A DNA stretch of 64,000 bases from Macrostomum hystrix (lineage: Eukaryota; Platyhelminthes; Macrostomidae): NCBI GenBank assembly GCA_950097015.1, contig CATNEN010000007.1:7360001-7424000 (forward strand). Direction: 5' to 3'. The notes beneath the pieces were generated by a model. It searched no databases, was not told where the DNA came from, and saw nothing but the letters and a program-made list of their open reading frames with translations. Positions within the stretch are counted from its first letter, which is position 1; the number at the start of each line of letters is the position of its first letter. Of the stretch, positions 33,001-42,827 are shown piece by piece. The translations under genes were made by a program, and so were the position numbers.

Positions 33001-36000
33001 TGCGATTATCCCAGTTGACGATAATCCCCCAGTTGACAATGATCCCCCAGTTGACAATGACCCCCCAGTTGATGATGATCTCACCCAGTTGACAATGATC
33101 CCCAGTTGATGATGATCACCCAGTTGATGATGATCACCCAGTTGACGATAATCCCCCAGTTGACAATGATCCCCCAGTTGACAATGACCCCCCAGTTGAT
33201 GATGATCTCACCCAGTTGACAATGATCCCCAGTTGATGATGATCACCCAGTTGATGATGATCACCCAGTTGACGATAATCCCCCAGTTGACAATGATCCC
33301 CCAGTTGACAATGACCCCCCAGTTGATGATGATCTCACCCAGTTGACAATGATCCCCAGTTGATGATGATCACCCAGTTGATGATGATCACCCAGTTGAC
33401 GATAATCCCCCAGTTGACAATGATCCCCCAGTTGACAATGACCCCCCAGTTGATGATGATCTCACCCAGTTGACAATGATCCCCAGTTGATGATGATCAC
33501 CCAGTTGATGATGATCACCCAGTTGATGATGATCACCCAGTTGATGATGATCACCCAGTTAACAATGATCCCCCAGTTGATGATGACCCCCATTTATGAT
33601 GATCCCCAGTTGACAATGTTCCCCAGCTGCTTTTGTATAAAATTGAGAAGAAGAACAATTTAATGAGTATTAGGCAAGATATTTTTGCCGGCGCGGAGAG
33701 GCCGTGAACCGGGACCACAGGAGGCGGACCTGAAACAAAAGGTGGGAGGCAGCGGCAGAACTCAAGCAAGCGGAGGCAAGCAAGCTGGTTGGCACATAGC
33801 AGGTGCCATAGAAGCGAAACAGAAAGTTGGCAAGCTGGCTGGGGTCATGCACTCTGGACAGCGGGTCGGCGAGCAGCTGGAAGCGGCCAGGCACATGGTG
33901 CGCGCGGACGATGATGTCGCGTTGAATGCAGGTCAGGGCGACGCGCTTCTGCAGGACGGAAATACCTTGGTGCTTGGCGGAGCCCGAGTTAATGATGCCG
34001 CAGGCGGCGGTGCTGTCAGTGTAGACTGCAACCGAGCAGCCGCTGAAGGCTTCTTGGTGCTGCAGAATCGTAACCAGCGGGGCGGCGCACTCCTTGAGGT
34101 TGATGTGCAGCTCCTTGAACGCGCCATCAAAATCGGACTGCCAGTCTTAGAGCCAAACCGGTTCTCTGTCGACGAAATGCAGCACAGCACCGCCTCCCAT
34201 GTCACAGGCGTCAGACTCAATCGCTCCAGCCGGCAGATGCGAGGGCCAGGCAGCTCTAGGCGGCAGCGTGCTCAACGCGGTCATCCACCACCTCAGCTGC
34301 GACTGGAGGTCTTCCGTGACGCCGACCCTGTCGGACGGATGCACCAGGCTATTGACCAGCTCAATCAGCGGCCGCAGGAAAGTTCGCCCGTGCTGGGCGG
34401 CCGTGCACAGGTGGCTGAGGTGCCTGAGCAGCATCTGCAGTTCAGACTTGCACAGGCTCCTCCGCGAGAGGCAGGTGTCAAGGAGAAGCTGAAGCTTTTC
34501 GGCTTTGTCGGCTGGGAAGGAAAGACTGGCTTGCACGGTGTCGATGTCAATGCCGAGGAACCGCAGATTTGTCGTCGACGGCACAGACTTTTTCTCGTTG
34601 ATGATGAAGCCAAGCTTGTTGAGCAGGTTGCGCAGCTCATGGTAGGCCCTGTCGCACTCGGCTTTCGTCCTGGCCATGACGAGGAAGTCATAGATGAAAA
34701 CGACGGTTGCCAGGAACCCCTTGCGACACATCATTCGTCGGGCCGCTTGCGTGAGGCGTTGGAAAATGCTGACGGAGGCTCTTCTGCCGAATGGTAACCG
34801 CGTATCCACCAGGAAGGTTGAGCAGCCGTTGCCGAAGTCCCAGTGGATGCCTGTGGCTTGGTAGCACTGCGGAGAAATTGGCACGCTGCGGTAGGCTGAC
34901 GCGATGTCCACCTTTGCCATGAACCAGCCGGGCTGCATCATCCTGACGGCCTCGTCGACGGAGGTGAAGCGGAGACGTCGTTGTTAGGCATATTGATCGT
35001 TCAGGCTGCAGCCGCGAGGGACGGAGCAATCATGGATTAGCCGGATGCCGGAGCTGTCTTTCGGAATGGCTCCCAGCGGACAGAACATCGCAGGCTTGTC
35101 CACGACTGGGACGTACCTCCCGAGCCGGATTTCTTCTTCGATAACAGCTTGGACTTGGTCGCGATTCCGGTTGACGGACTGGTAGTTGCTGCAGAAACAA
35201 GGTGTAAAGTCGAAGTCATCAGCAATGGAGAAGCCACTCTCGATGCCGTCGAGAATAAAATCAGCGTCGGGGCCGCCAATAAGCTCGGAGCGCCAGGCGT
35301 CGATGCGGAGATCACCCACTGGCTGCGTCAGATCGGACATCCGCGCTGGAGGCTTGGCGATGCAGGGCATGGGAGCGGGCTCAGCGAGGCAGTTAAAAGC
35401 AGGAGGCGTAAAATCGGTTTCATGGAGGAATCGGCAATTGTTCCTCATGCAGCCGTTGGTGCTGTTGAAGGACAAGCACAGCTCAGGGCCTGAGGATGTC
35501 CGCGGACCCATGACGCGGCTCTTGTTGCTAGGCTGGTTTCGCTTGGCTGTCTGGTTGTACTGGTCCGTCTTAATGCTGAGCAGGCGCCTGATCGATATCT
35601 GGGCGCAGTCCTTGCCCCAGCGAAGGCTGTTGGCTGCGCGGTGCTGGCGGTAGTCATGGTCGAATCTGATCACCCGGTGCGCCGGGAATCTGTCGAATAG
35701 CTCGGCCACCTGGACATTGTACTGGGCGTAGTCTTTGACTTTCTCAGTTGTGCTGTACACCTGGCCCTTGCTGGTCACCTGCGGCGCTGTGTCTTCAAGC
35801 ATCTGAAGCAGGATCTTCATGCTGCCGGCCAACCAATGTCCAACTGTCATGCCGTCCAGCTTGGTCGTCGACTTCTTGAGCACGAGGCCGCCAGAGCTGC
35901 CCCGGGTGAGCAACTCGTCAGCCTGGCCTGATCATCGACAAAGTCTCTGACGAGCAGACACGGCTGCCCGACCGGCCGGGGGTTGGCTCTAGCGCTGACG

Positions 36001-39000
36001 GGGCCTGTTGGGTTGAGAAGTTCAGCAAAGAGATTCTGCTGCTCATCTGATTCTGTACGGGCAGTCACGACGGCGCGTTCCCGAAGCTCTCGCTCGCGTG
36101 TTCGAAGCTCTAGGAGCTGCAGCCGTTTCTCCGTCCAGGTCTGCCTCCCGTGGGTCCCGGCCTTGGTCTTGGGGCTCCTCCTGCGCACAGGGCGATGCCG
36201 ATGCCGATGTCGATGCCGAATGGTTCAGGTGCGTCCCGCCGTCTTGAGGCTGTGACTGCCCCTCGTGTTGTCTCAGTCTGGCTTGCAGGGCCGACTTATT
36301 GCCTGCGGTTGAGAGCCCTCGGCTACCGAGCTCACTCTTGAGTTGTCTGACTGTTAGTCGGTCCACACGGTGCATGATAGCAGGCAGGCAAAAAAAATTT
36401 TACGAGCCAGAGCGCTCACGCAGCACGCACGAGAGAGCGTGAGCGCACAAATAAAAGTGGGGCCGACGCCGCCACCCCCCAACCAAACCACCCCAACTGC
36501 CGGCCGGCATCCAGCACCCCACCTTGCGGCAGGGATGCACACGCACGAGCCGCACGCAAAGACAGGCGGGAGGGCCGGCCCAGTCGGCTAAACACGATTA
36601 CAGAGCCAGTTTAGACCGGCCCCGAAATCGCAACCTTGATTGAGATTCATATTAAGATTTGATTGGGATTGGAATGGAATGGGGTTGATAGAAAAACTAC
36701 GAATTAGAATTCCGAAATGCCGTTTGATATTGAGTGAGTAAAGCACTGATTTGGGATTCCACTAATTCGCCGCCAGGACCTGCTCTTCCGTCTGCGCCGC
36801 ATCGAACTGGGCGCGGAGCCGGAGCCGCTGCCAGCCGAGCTGGTCCGGGACAAGCCGGCCACCTACCGCCGCCTGTACCCGGACCCGGCCGCACTGCAGG
36901 CCTACCTGGAGGCGGTGCGCTTCGAGCGGCGCCTGCGCGATCTTCAACAGCGGCGCCAGTTCCTGCAGCTGGAGGACGCGTACACGGAGTCCGGCTGGAC
37001 GGCCTGGCTGGAACAGGCGATCAGCGGCGACGACGGCGGCAGCCTCGCCAAGCTGGCGGACCGGGTGCCGGTCCATCTGCGCCGATTTACCGAGCTGGGC
37101 GCCCTGTTCCGCGCCGCCGACATGCGCGCCGCCGCTCTGGAGCGACTGAGGCGCTACCCGGAGGCGGCCAGGCAGTACCAGCTGCTGCTGTCTCAGCAGG
37201 TGGGCCGGGATGCTAGGCTTTGGAGGCAATCAGGAAGGATGAATCCTTCCTCAATTATTGAGGTTTCAGGCTCTGAGGGTTCAGGCAGTAGGGTTTCAGG
37301 CTCTGAGGTTTCAAGCTCCGTGGTTTCAAGTTGTGTAGTTTCAGACTGAGTGGGTTTCAGGCTGAGTGGGTTTCAGACTGAGTAGGTTTCAGACTGAGTG
37401 AGTTTCAGGCTGAGTGGGTTTCAGACTGAGTGGGTTTCAGGCTGAGTGAGTTTCAGGCTGAGTGAGTTTCAGGCTGAGTGGGTTTCAGACTGTGGGTTTC
37501 AGACTGAGTGGGTTTCAGGCTGAGTGGGTTTCAGGCTGCATTTTTCGGCCAGTGAATTTCCAAACGCAATCTTCTAGCAAAAAGTTTTGTTCGCAGTCGT
37601 CAGGTATTTCTGGCTGCGGGTTTTGAAGGCTGAAAAATATCTGGCCGAATTCTGGCAGTAACACTAACTTGTGCGCGCACAACCTGCCAAACTGTAGGTG
37701 CTGCTGACCCGGTCGCGATACCGGCGTCACCTCCGGCTGGCCCTGCTGCTGGACCGGCACCAGCGCGACCCGGCGGCGTCTCTGGCCGCCATCTCCCGCG
37801 CCCTGGCTGAGCCCGGCCTCTGCCCGGCCGCCAGGCGCGAGCTGGCTCAACGGGCCGCCTCCTTGGCCGCGCGCAGCTCCGACACGATCGTCGCCTGCCC
37901 GCTAGTGGCCGCCGCCCTCTTGGAGCAGCCGCCGAAGCCGCCGGCTCGCGTTGAAATCAGTGGCGCCACCGTCTCCCACTGGCTGCCGGGTCGCGTCAAC
38001 GTTTTCCTTGACGGCGGCTCCGGCGATGCCAGCGTCTGCAGCGTGGAGACTGTCGCTCTTGACCATTATCGCTCGACGGCCGGAGGCGGCTACACACGCG
38101 GCCTCCACGCCGAAGGCTCGCCGTTTCACTCGCTGTTCTTCCTGCTGCAGCGGGAGGCCGTGTTCGCCCCGCTGCCCGGAGCCTTCCTGTCCCGCTATCA
38201 GCGCCGGGCTCCGCTCGACCTGCGCTACCCGGCCGAGTTTCTGGCCGCCGACGGCCGGCAGGTGGCCCTCGACGCCGGGCTGCAGCGGCTGCTGGGCGAC
38301 GAGTGCCGCGAGGCTGGCCGCCTTGAGGCCTGGATCCGGCGGGAGGCCGAGCAGGATCCAGGACTGCTGTTTAGCGACCGGGTGAGGGGCGGTCGGGAGT
38401 TCGATTCTCAGATAGAGACACGCAGGAGCTAATGGGCTCTTGCGCACACACGCTTGCAAAACAGACGGGAGGGGCAGGCATCTGTGGTCTGGGGGCTGAG
38501 ACCCAGCGCTTGCAAGTCAGCCACAAAACAGTCAGTCAGCGTCACAGTTCGCCCTTGGCCTCGGCTGGTGCAGGAGGACCAGGGCCAAAGGGACTTGGTC
38601 GCCGCGGCCATGACTCCGCAGGCAGTGGCCCAGCAGCATTTGTCGGCGCCGGCGCAGGGTGACACTCAGGTCTGGGACGGGCCATCAGGTCTCTGGACGG
38701 CAACCTCTCGGGGTAGCGCCGTCAGGCCGTCCCTCGCAGTTGAAGACGTTCCTGAGCAGGTGCGCGGCGCGCCAGGCCGGATTGCTCCTGTCAGAGTCCG
38801 GGCTCATAGCTAGTGATCCGAGGTACCGGAAGTCCTCCCACACGGCGATGACATCTCGGTTGGGCAGCGCAAGTGCCGGGGCGGTATCAGTGCCCACGTG
38901 CAGCACCCCTGTCTTGCGCGCGTTGACCACCAGCCCCACCCGGGCGCCCTCCTCACAGAGCCTGAAAAGAGCGCCTTGGGCATGTGCTCTGTGCGTGTGC

Positions 39001-39740
39001 GGGCCTGGGGTGAGAGGCACTTCGGCTGACGCCCCCTTCCCCGCTTGGCTTGCTGCTGTGTGTGAGGTGCCTGTGTTCAGGGGTCTAGATAGCGCGATGA
39101 ACGACTCCCGCCTACTTCGCCGGCCTGCGGGCATGCCGTTCCTGCGCTTGTGCGTCAAGTGCCCCAGGCCCCCTGCAAATAAGTAAAAAAAGCACCTTGG
39201 GCAACAGCTCGGTCGCGACAGAGGAGCGCGATGTCGTCGGCATGCGCGAGAGCAGGCAGCGGAATAGCAGGGTGTCGTTTATTTCGTATATACGAGTATA
39301 TATTATCTCCCCGCCCGCAGGTGAGCCTGGATGATCTGTGCAGCCTGGCCGAGGCCCTGCCAAGGCCGCTCCTGGCCGGCATTCTCGCTGAGCTCGGCCA
39401 GAACTATGACCAGCTGCATGCCGGCATGCCCGACCTGCTGCTCTGGTGCCCGGCCAGCCGGCGCTGCCTCTTTGCCGAGGTCAAGGGCCCCGGCGACCAG
39501 CTGTCGGCGAAGCAGACCCTCTGGCTGGCCCGGCTGCGGCGGCTTGGAGCCAGCGCGGAGGTCTGCCTGGTGCGCGCCGAGCAGGGTGGCCTGACGCGCC
39601 GGCGGCTGACCAGGGACGACCCGCCGCCACCGCAGATGCGACCGGCGGAGGCGAAGGAGGAGGCGATGGCGGAGGCGGAAGCGGAGCCCGTTAGCCGAGC
39701 CAAGAGACTGCGAAGACGAACTGACGCTGATTACCGCTGA
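27053..39740 (+). CDS. FAN1: FAN1 structure-specific nuclease, 5 coding exons
   Basis: FAN1 is a nuclear 5' flap endonuclease/5'-3' exonuclease acting in interstrand crosslink repair and repeat stability. Exons I infer: 27053-27499, 29737-30318, 36777-37199, 37698-38381, 39321-39740. All introns are GT-AG in phase 0, giving 851 residues (human 1017). Residues 31-38 read QSSLFDFF, a textbook PCNA-interacting box. A polyGln and acidic region follows, then PYYARWF, matching the family's conserved start of the structured part. The helical/TPR-like middle follows. The C-terminal VRR-NUC domain keeps the PD-(D/E)XK residues: E623 (HAEGSPF), D750 (GMPDLLLW), E765 and K767 (AEVKGP). I see no N-terminal UBZ zinc finger. 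An acceptor-like CTGCTTTCAG lies about 70 bp before the ATG. The introns are stuffed with arrays and retroelements; intron 2 alone is 6.5 kb. Confidence 0.94.
27845..28383. repeat. 41-bp minisatellite in FAN1 intron 1, about 13 copies
   Basis: The unit is GCATCAACGATTGCTCATTA followed by GTGTTAGCTGTTTGCATGCCC (41 bp). Copies differ almost only at one position (GTGTTAG against GTATTAG), which alternates irregularly along the array. Copies are contiguous with no spacers. Confidence 0.95.
28452..29430. repeat. imperfect long inverted repeat in FAN1 intron 1
   Basis: The left arm is about 28452-28555 (contains ATCGTCGAGATATTCAACGG). The reverse complement of about 29325-29430 (contains ATGGTCGAGATACTCAGCGG) matches it over some 80-100 bp with scattered differences. 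The roughly 770-bp loop contains the SINE-like insertion at 28580-29163. This could be a terminal-inverted-repeat DNA element of MITE type or a fold-back. No transposase is seen, and no target duplication was identified outside the arms. Confidence 0.45.
28580..29163 (+). mobile_element. tRNA-headed SINE-like element in FAN1 intron 1
   Basis: The head GGGCGAGTGGGTCAGCGGCT (A-box-like TGGGTCAGCGG) is followed by a B-box-like AGTTCGATTTA near 28631. A GC-rich body of about 500 bp ends CCCCCCTGCAAATAG. It is bounded by AGAGGCATCTCAA (28567-28579) and AGAGGAATCTCAA (29164-29176), a 13-bp target duplication with one mismatch. The last about 200 bp match the repeat at 38983-39190. Minus-strand ORFs inside are shadows. 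Confidence 0.65.
30355..30955. repeat. about 20-bp diverged repeat in FAN1 intron 2
   Basis: Units of the type GACTGAGTAGGGATAATTAG with considerable variation, and some larger blocks duplicated (for example GATGCTTCGCGACTAAGTGG at 30540 and 30834). It begins some 40 bp after the exon 2 donor. Confidence 0.85.
30956..31759. other. FAN1 intron 2 stretch with no recognised feature
   Basis: This is non-coding sequence of mixed composition. Three short overlapping plus-strand ORFs near 31075-31408 have no recognisable motif and no splice context. Part of it may be old interspersed repeat. Confidence 0.5.
31990..32360. repeat. 21-bp minisatellite in FAN1 intron 2
   Basis: Unit GATAATTCATGCTTCCCCCT plus C (21 bp), about 17 near-perfect copies, with degenerate relatives from about 31750 and to about 32520. 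Both strands are open through it (DNSCFPL repeat and YRGGSMN repeat); neither is a gene. Confidence 0.94.
32530..33005. other. AT-rich FAN1 intron 2 segment, nothing recognised
   Basis: Plain AT-rich sequence between two arrays, with no ORF, RNA gene or repeat structure seen. Confidence 0.6.
33010..33615. repeat. higher-order repeat: 127-bp blocks of about 18-bp monomers, FAN1 intron 2
   Basis: Monomers of the type CCCAGTTGACAATGATCC (about 18 bp) occur in seven variants that together form a 127-bp block. The block start CCCAGTTGACG is found at 33010, 33137, 33264 and 33391, exactly 127 bp apart each time. A decayed partial block follows to about 33615. Confidence 0.92.
33680..36375 (-). pseudogene. 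decayed DIRS/Ngaro-like retrotransposon with N-terminal SAP domain
   Basis: It reads right to left. A SAP-type domain (LTVRQLKSELGSRGLSTAGN) begins near 36357. A coiled-coil stretch (RLQLLELRTRERELRERAV) in a second frame lies near 36120. A gag-like ORF (35913-34984) has a CX8CX4CX3H zinc finger (CLSFNSTNGC ... CRFLH). The reverse transcriptase starts AIPKDSSGIRLIHDCS, is cut by a stop near 34984, and continues at 34941-34147 (MAKVDIASAYRS). The catalytic box reads FIYD, with the first Asp replaced by Tyr. A stop at 34147 falls inside RNase H, which continues (DACDMGGGAV, YTDSTAACGII, ADPLSR) to about 33860. No tyrosine recombinase or terminal repeats were found. With at least two stops and two frame changes, it is dead. 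Confidence 0.8.
36376..36776. other. end of FAN1 intron 2, no feature recognised
   Basis: The first part (to about 36590) is GC-rich and may be the untranslated leader of the DIRS-like element. The remainder is short AT-rich intron ending at the CGCCGCCAG acceptor of exon 3. Confidence 0.5.
37340..37545. repeat. 16-bp minisatellite in FAN1 intron 3
   Basis: Unit GAGTGGGTTTCAGGCT (16 bp) with GACT and GAGTGAG variants, about 13 copies, and related degenerate copies from 37255. Each unit contains the acceptor-like GGTTTCAG and some contain the donor-like GAGTGAGT. Confidence 0.9.
38455..39290 (-). pseudogene. non-LTR retrotransposon reverse transcriptase fragment
   Basis: On the minus strand from about 39260: LPALAHADDIALL (the YADD-type catalytic box with His for Tyr). 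After an inserted repeat come GLVVNARKTGVLHVG and WEDFRYLGSLAMS, typical of LINE-type RT thumbs. Then comes a C-terminal piece, TLTDCFVADLQALGLSPQT, near 38540. The fragment is 5' truncated next to the FAN1 exon 5 acceptor and carries frame changes. The clade cannot be fixed; the VEDFxYLGS-type motif is common to several LINE clades. Confidence 0.75.
38983..39190 (+). mobile_element. SINE-like insertion nested in the LINE fragment
   Basis: This piece of about 208 bp matches the 3' part of the element at 28580-29163 (shared words include TGTGCGTGTG, CTTGTGCG and AAGTGCCCC) and ends in CAAATAAGTAAAAAA. It is bounded by AGCGCCTTGGGCA (38970-38982) and AGCACCTTGGGCA (39191-39203), a 13-bp target duplication with one mismatch. 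Removing it brings the two halves of the RT coding sequence together. Confidence 0.75.
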
Positions 39741-39741
39741 T

Positions 39742-40700
39742 GTGTCATCTGTTCTGTCTGTGTCATCCGCCTGTTCTGTCTGTGTCATCCGCCTGTTCTG
39801 TCTGTGTCATCAGTCCGTTCTGTCTGTGTCATCCGCCTGTTCTGTCTGTGTCATCAGCCTGTTCTGCTTGTGTCATCAGTCCGTTCTGTCTGTGTCACCA
39901 GCCTGTTCTGTCTGTGTCATCAGCCTGTTCTGCTTGTGTCATCAGTCCGTTCTGTCTGTGTCATCCGCCTGTTCTGTCTGTGTCATCAGCCTGTTCTGCT
40001 TGTGTCATCAGTCTGTTCTGTCTGTGTCATCCGCCTGTTCTGTCTGTGTCATCAGCCTGTTCTGCTTGTGTCATCAGTCCGTTCTGTCTGTGTCACCAGC
40101 CTGTTCTGTCTGTGTCATCAGTCCGTCAGTCCGTACTGTCTGTGTCATCAGCCTGTTCTGTCTTGTCATCAGACTGTTCTGTCTGTGTCATCAGACTGTT
40201 CTGTCTGTGTCATCAGTCCGTTCTGTCTGTGTCACCAGCCTGTTCTGTCTGTGTCATCAGTCCGTCAGTCCGTACTGTCTGTGTCATCAGACTGTTCTGC
40301 TTGTGTCATCAGACTGTTCTGTCTGTGTCATCAGACTGTTCTGTCTGTGTCATCAGACTGTTCTGTCTGTGTCATCCGCCTGTTCTGTCTGTGTCATCAG
40401 TCTGTTCTGTCTGTGTCATCAGTCCGTTCTGTCTGTGTCATCAGCCTGTTCTGTCTGTGTCATCAGACTGTTCTGTCTGTGTCATCAGCCTGTTCTGTCT
40501 GTGTCATCAGACTGTTCTGTCTGTGTCATCAGCCTGTTCTGTCTGTGTCATCAGTCTGTACTGTCTGTGTCATCAGACTGTTCTGTCTGTGTCATCAACC
40601 TGTTCAGTCTGTGTCATCAGTCCGTACTGTCTGTGTCATCAGCCTGTTCTGTCTGTGTCATCAACCTGTTCAGTCTGTGTCATCAGTCCGTACTGTGACA
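39742..40700. repeat. 22-bp minisatellite directly behind the FAN1 stop
   Basis: Unit TCTGTCTGTGTCATCAGCCTGT (22 bp, given as TCTGTCTGTG and TCATCAGCCTGT), about 43 copies with frequent single-base variants. It starts two bases after the TGA, so the FAN1 3' UTR must begin inside it. All three plus frames are open for over 300 codons because 22 is not a multiple of three and the unit lacks stop words. Confidence 0.95.
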
Positions 40701-41060
40701 GTTTGTGACCCCAGACCCGTCAGAACAGTACAGTACAGGTTTTTTTGCTCAATCTCTGTGTGCAGCAGTTTTATATTATCTCTGACTAAAACTGAATTGC
40801 ATTTTTGCTCCATAATTCGCGTTCTTGGCTTGACCTGATCCATATACATCCTTTACTGCAGATGAATGGCTTGTTCTCAACTTTCTTTGGCTGTTTTATG
40901 GTCTGACATGTATTTTTAATTACTAGACAAGTACAATATCTTTCGATTTATGCTTCTTTGCCATTATTTTCTATTTCACAATTTTTGGCTTTGTGTAAGA
41001 TTAAGAATGAATGAAGCTTTTTAAAATAGAAAATACGTTAATTAAAAGTGCTTATTTAAT
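40701..41060. other. AT-rich spacer, no gene seen
   Basis: No coding signal. It ends with the 3' splice-like TTTAATTTCAG (AG at 41064-41065) that precedes the polyglutamine ORF. Confidence 0.5.
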
Positions 41061-41148
41061 TTCAGCAGACAGACTCAACTATGCTCACCCGGTTGCAGTT
41101 CGGCTGATTTTAATACTTGCACCTCTCCGAGCAGCTCAAGCAACTCGA

Positions 41149-41227
41149 ATGTCGATGGCGGACTCTGCTGATTGGAAGCCTCTGGACCTTCTGCTACTGA
41201 CGGAGCAGATTCTGCGGCCGGTTGTTA

Positions 41228-41281
<54 letters not shown>

Positions 41282-41865
41282 GGCGCTCAGAACCCAGCAG
41301 ACCTCCTCCGCCGTTGTCACCTTCTCCTCTTCCTTCGACCCATACGGCTGCCGGTGATATCGACAATGCGCAGATTGATGACGCCACACCCGCGTCCTCG
41401 CTGTCTACAATCGTCAACGGCCTCTCCTGCGACAAGTCAGTGCAGGCCTCCTGCCCGATGCCCCAGCAAGCATCGGCAGCTGCGACGGCGACGGAGGCCT
41501 GGCTGATCTCGCTGGACCAGCGGGTGCCGGACCGGTTCTTCAACTCACCCAGCGCCGCTAGCGGACTTCAGCGCCTGCGGCTCATGACGGCGGAGTCCGC
41601 GGCGGCGACTGCCGATCAGCTGTTTTCGACGGAATCGTCGCCGCCGATGTCCCCGCCGCCTCAGCAGTTCGCTCAGCCGCTGCTGTCGTCCTCCTCCTCG
41701 TCCACCGCTTCTGCGCCCGCCCATCGGAGAACCAGCGCGAACGATCGCGGCCAACAGCGGGCCGCCTTTTCTGGCTACGTTGGCAGCTCGCAGCACCACC
41801 GCCCACTTCCTGAGCGATTCCTGACGGCTGGCAGGACCAGGGCAACCAGCTCCGCTTATAAGTAG
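41149..41865 (+). CDS. unrecognised low-complexity protein with polyglutamine tract
   Basis: A single GC-rich ORF of 238 residues from the ATG at 41149. The longer upstream frame is AT-rich and is preceded by an acceptor-like TTTAATTTCAG at 41055-41065, so the 5' UTR probably starts there. The N-terminus has a short leucine-rich motif (DWKPLDLLLLTEQILRP). A run of 17 glutamines (CAG repeats, 41231-41281) and a Pro/Ser-rich region follow. A possibly structured segment, EAWLISLDQRVPDRFFNSP, precedes a Ser-rich tail. The composition suggests a nuclear or regulatory disordered protein, but I do not recognise the family. It may be a single-exon gene or part of a spliced one. Codon use and GC content match the real exons here. 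Confidence 0.55.
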
Positions 41866-42104
41866 GCTTAGCAGGGCCTTGCCCGGCCCATCAATCTAAT
41901 ATTTTTGGGTGGCTCTTGTGATATGCTTTTTTCTAGCCCTAATGGGTTCTTCAATGTATCTCTGTGGTCTATCTGTTTCTATGACCAATCAAACATTGCT
42001 CAACATTTATTTGCAGTTTTGTACAAAACTTAACCATCTAATGTACAAACTTAATTAGCTGTTAAAACAGCTAGACGACCTGGGTCTCTCAACCGTCAAA
42101 CTTC

Positions 42105-42430
42105 ACACCAAGCACCCCTCATACCCACCACCCCTCATACTCACTAACACAAACAAACACTAACACCCGCCACCCCTCATACCCAACATTCACGCACTCG
42201 CCACCCCTCACATCCGCCACCCCTCACACCCACCACCCCTCATACCCACCATCCCCGCACTCGCCACCCCTCACACCCACCATCCCCGCACTCGCCACCC
42301 CTCACACTCACCACCCCTCACACCCACCATCCCCGCACTCGCCACCCCTCACCCGCCACCCCTCATACCCAGCACCCCTCATACCCACCATCCCGAACCC
42401 GCCAAATCTCACACCCGCCACCCCGCACAC
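42105..42430. repeat. C-rich irregular minisatellite
   Basis: Short units of the type CCACCCCTCATACCCACCAT and CCCGCACTCGCCACCCCTCA are mixed irregularly, making one strand almost free of G. No gene. Confidence 0.85.
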
Positions 42431-42825
42431 TGTAGATCGATCTACTGTACCAGCTACCCGCAAATTCAAGCCTGTATTGTTCGTGATCCTTAGCTTGAAA
42501 AATGTTGATTATCTTATAGTTACTGAATATATTTATTTTGGATAAATCCACATGCGCTTAATCAATTAGACCAAGTCTTCCTTTGTGCCTTCCATTGGCT
42601 TTGCAATGCGCATTGTAATCCCGTGCAATTTTTAACCAGTTTGCACGGCGACCAACTAACGCGAGCTTCCCTCAAGTGCAAATACAATTTGATGTTCTAT
42701 TTTTTATCTACAGTTTTTATGTTTATTAGTTTGAGTGCAAACTGATCTAACTGAATGTAACTGGCTTCTTTATTTTGTAGTTTTTCTTTAAAGCGGTCTA
42801 AAAAAGCGGAAGAAGTGTTCACAAC
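42431..42825. other. AT-rich spacer, no gene seen
   Basis: Featureless AT-rich sequence between two arrays. Confidence 0.55.
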
Positions 42826-42827
42826 CA

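Noticed and set aside
33685-34797. 370-codon plus-strand ORF
   Set aside because: Antisense shadow of the GC-rich reverse transcriptase and RNase H of the DIRS-like element, which carries recognisable motifs on the minus strand.
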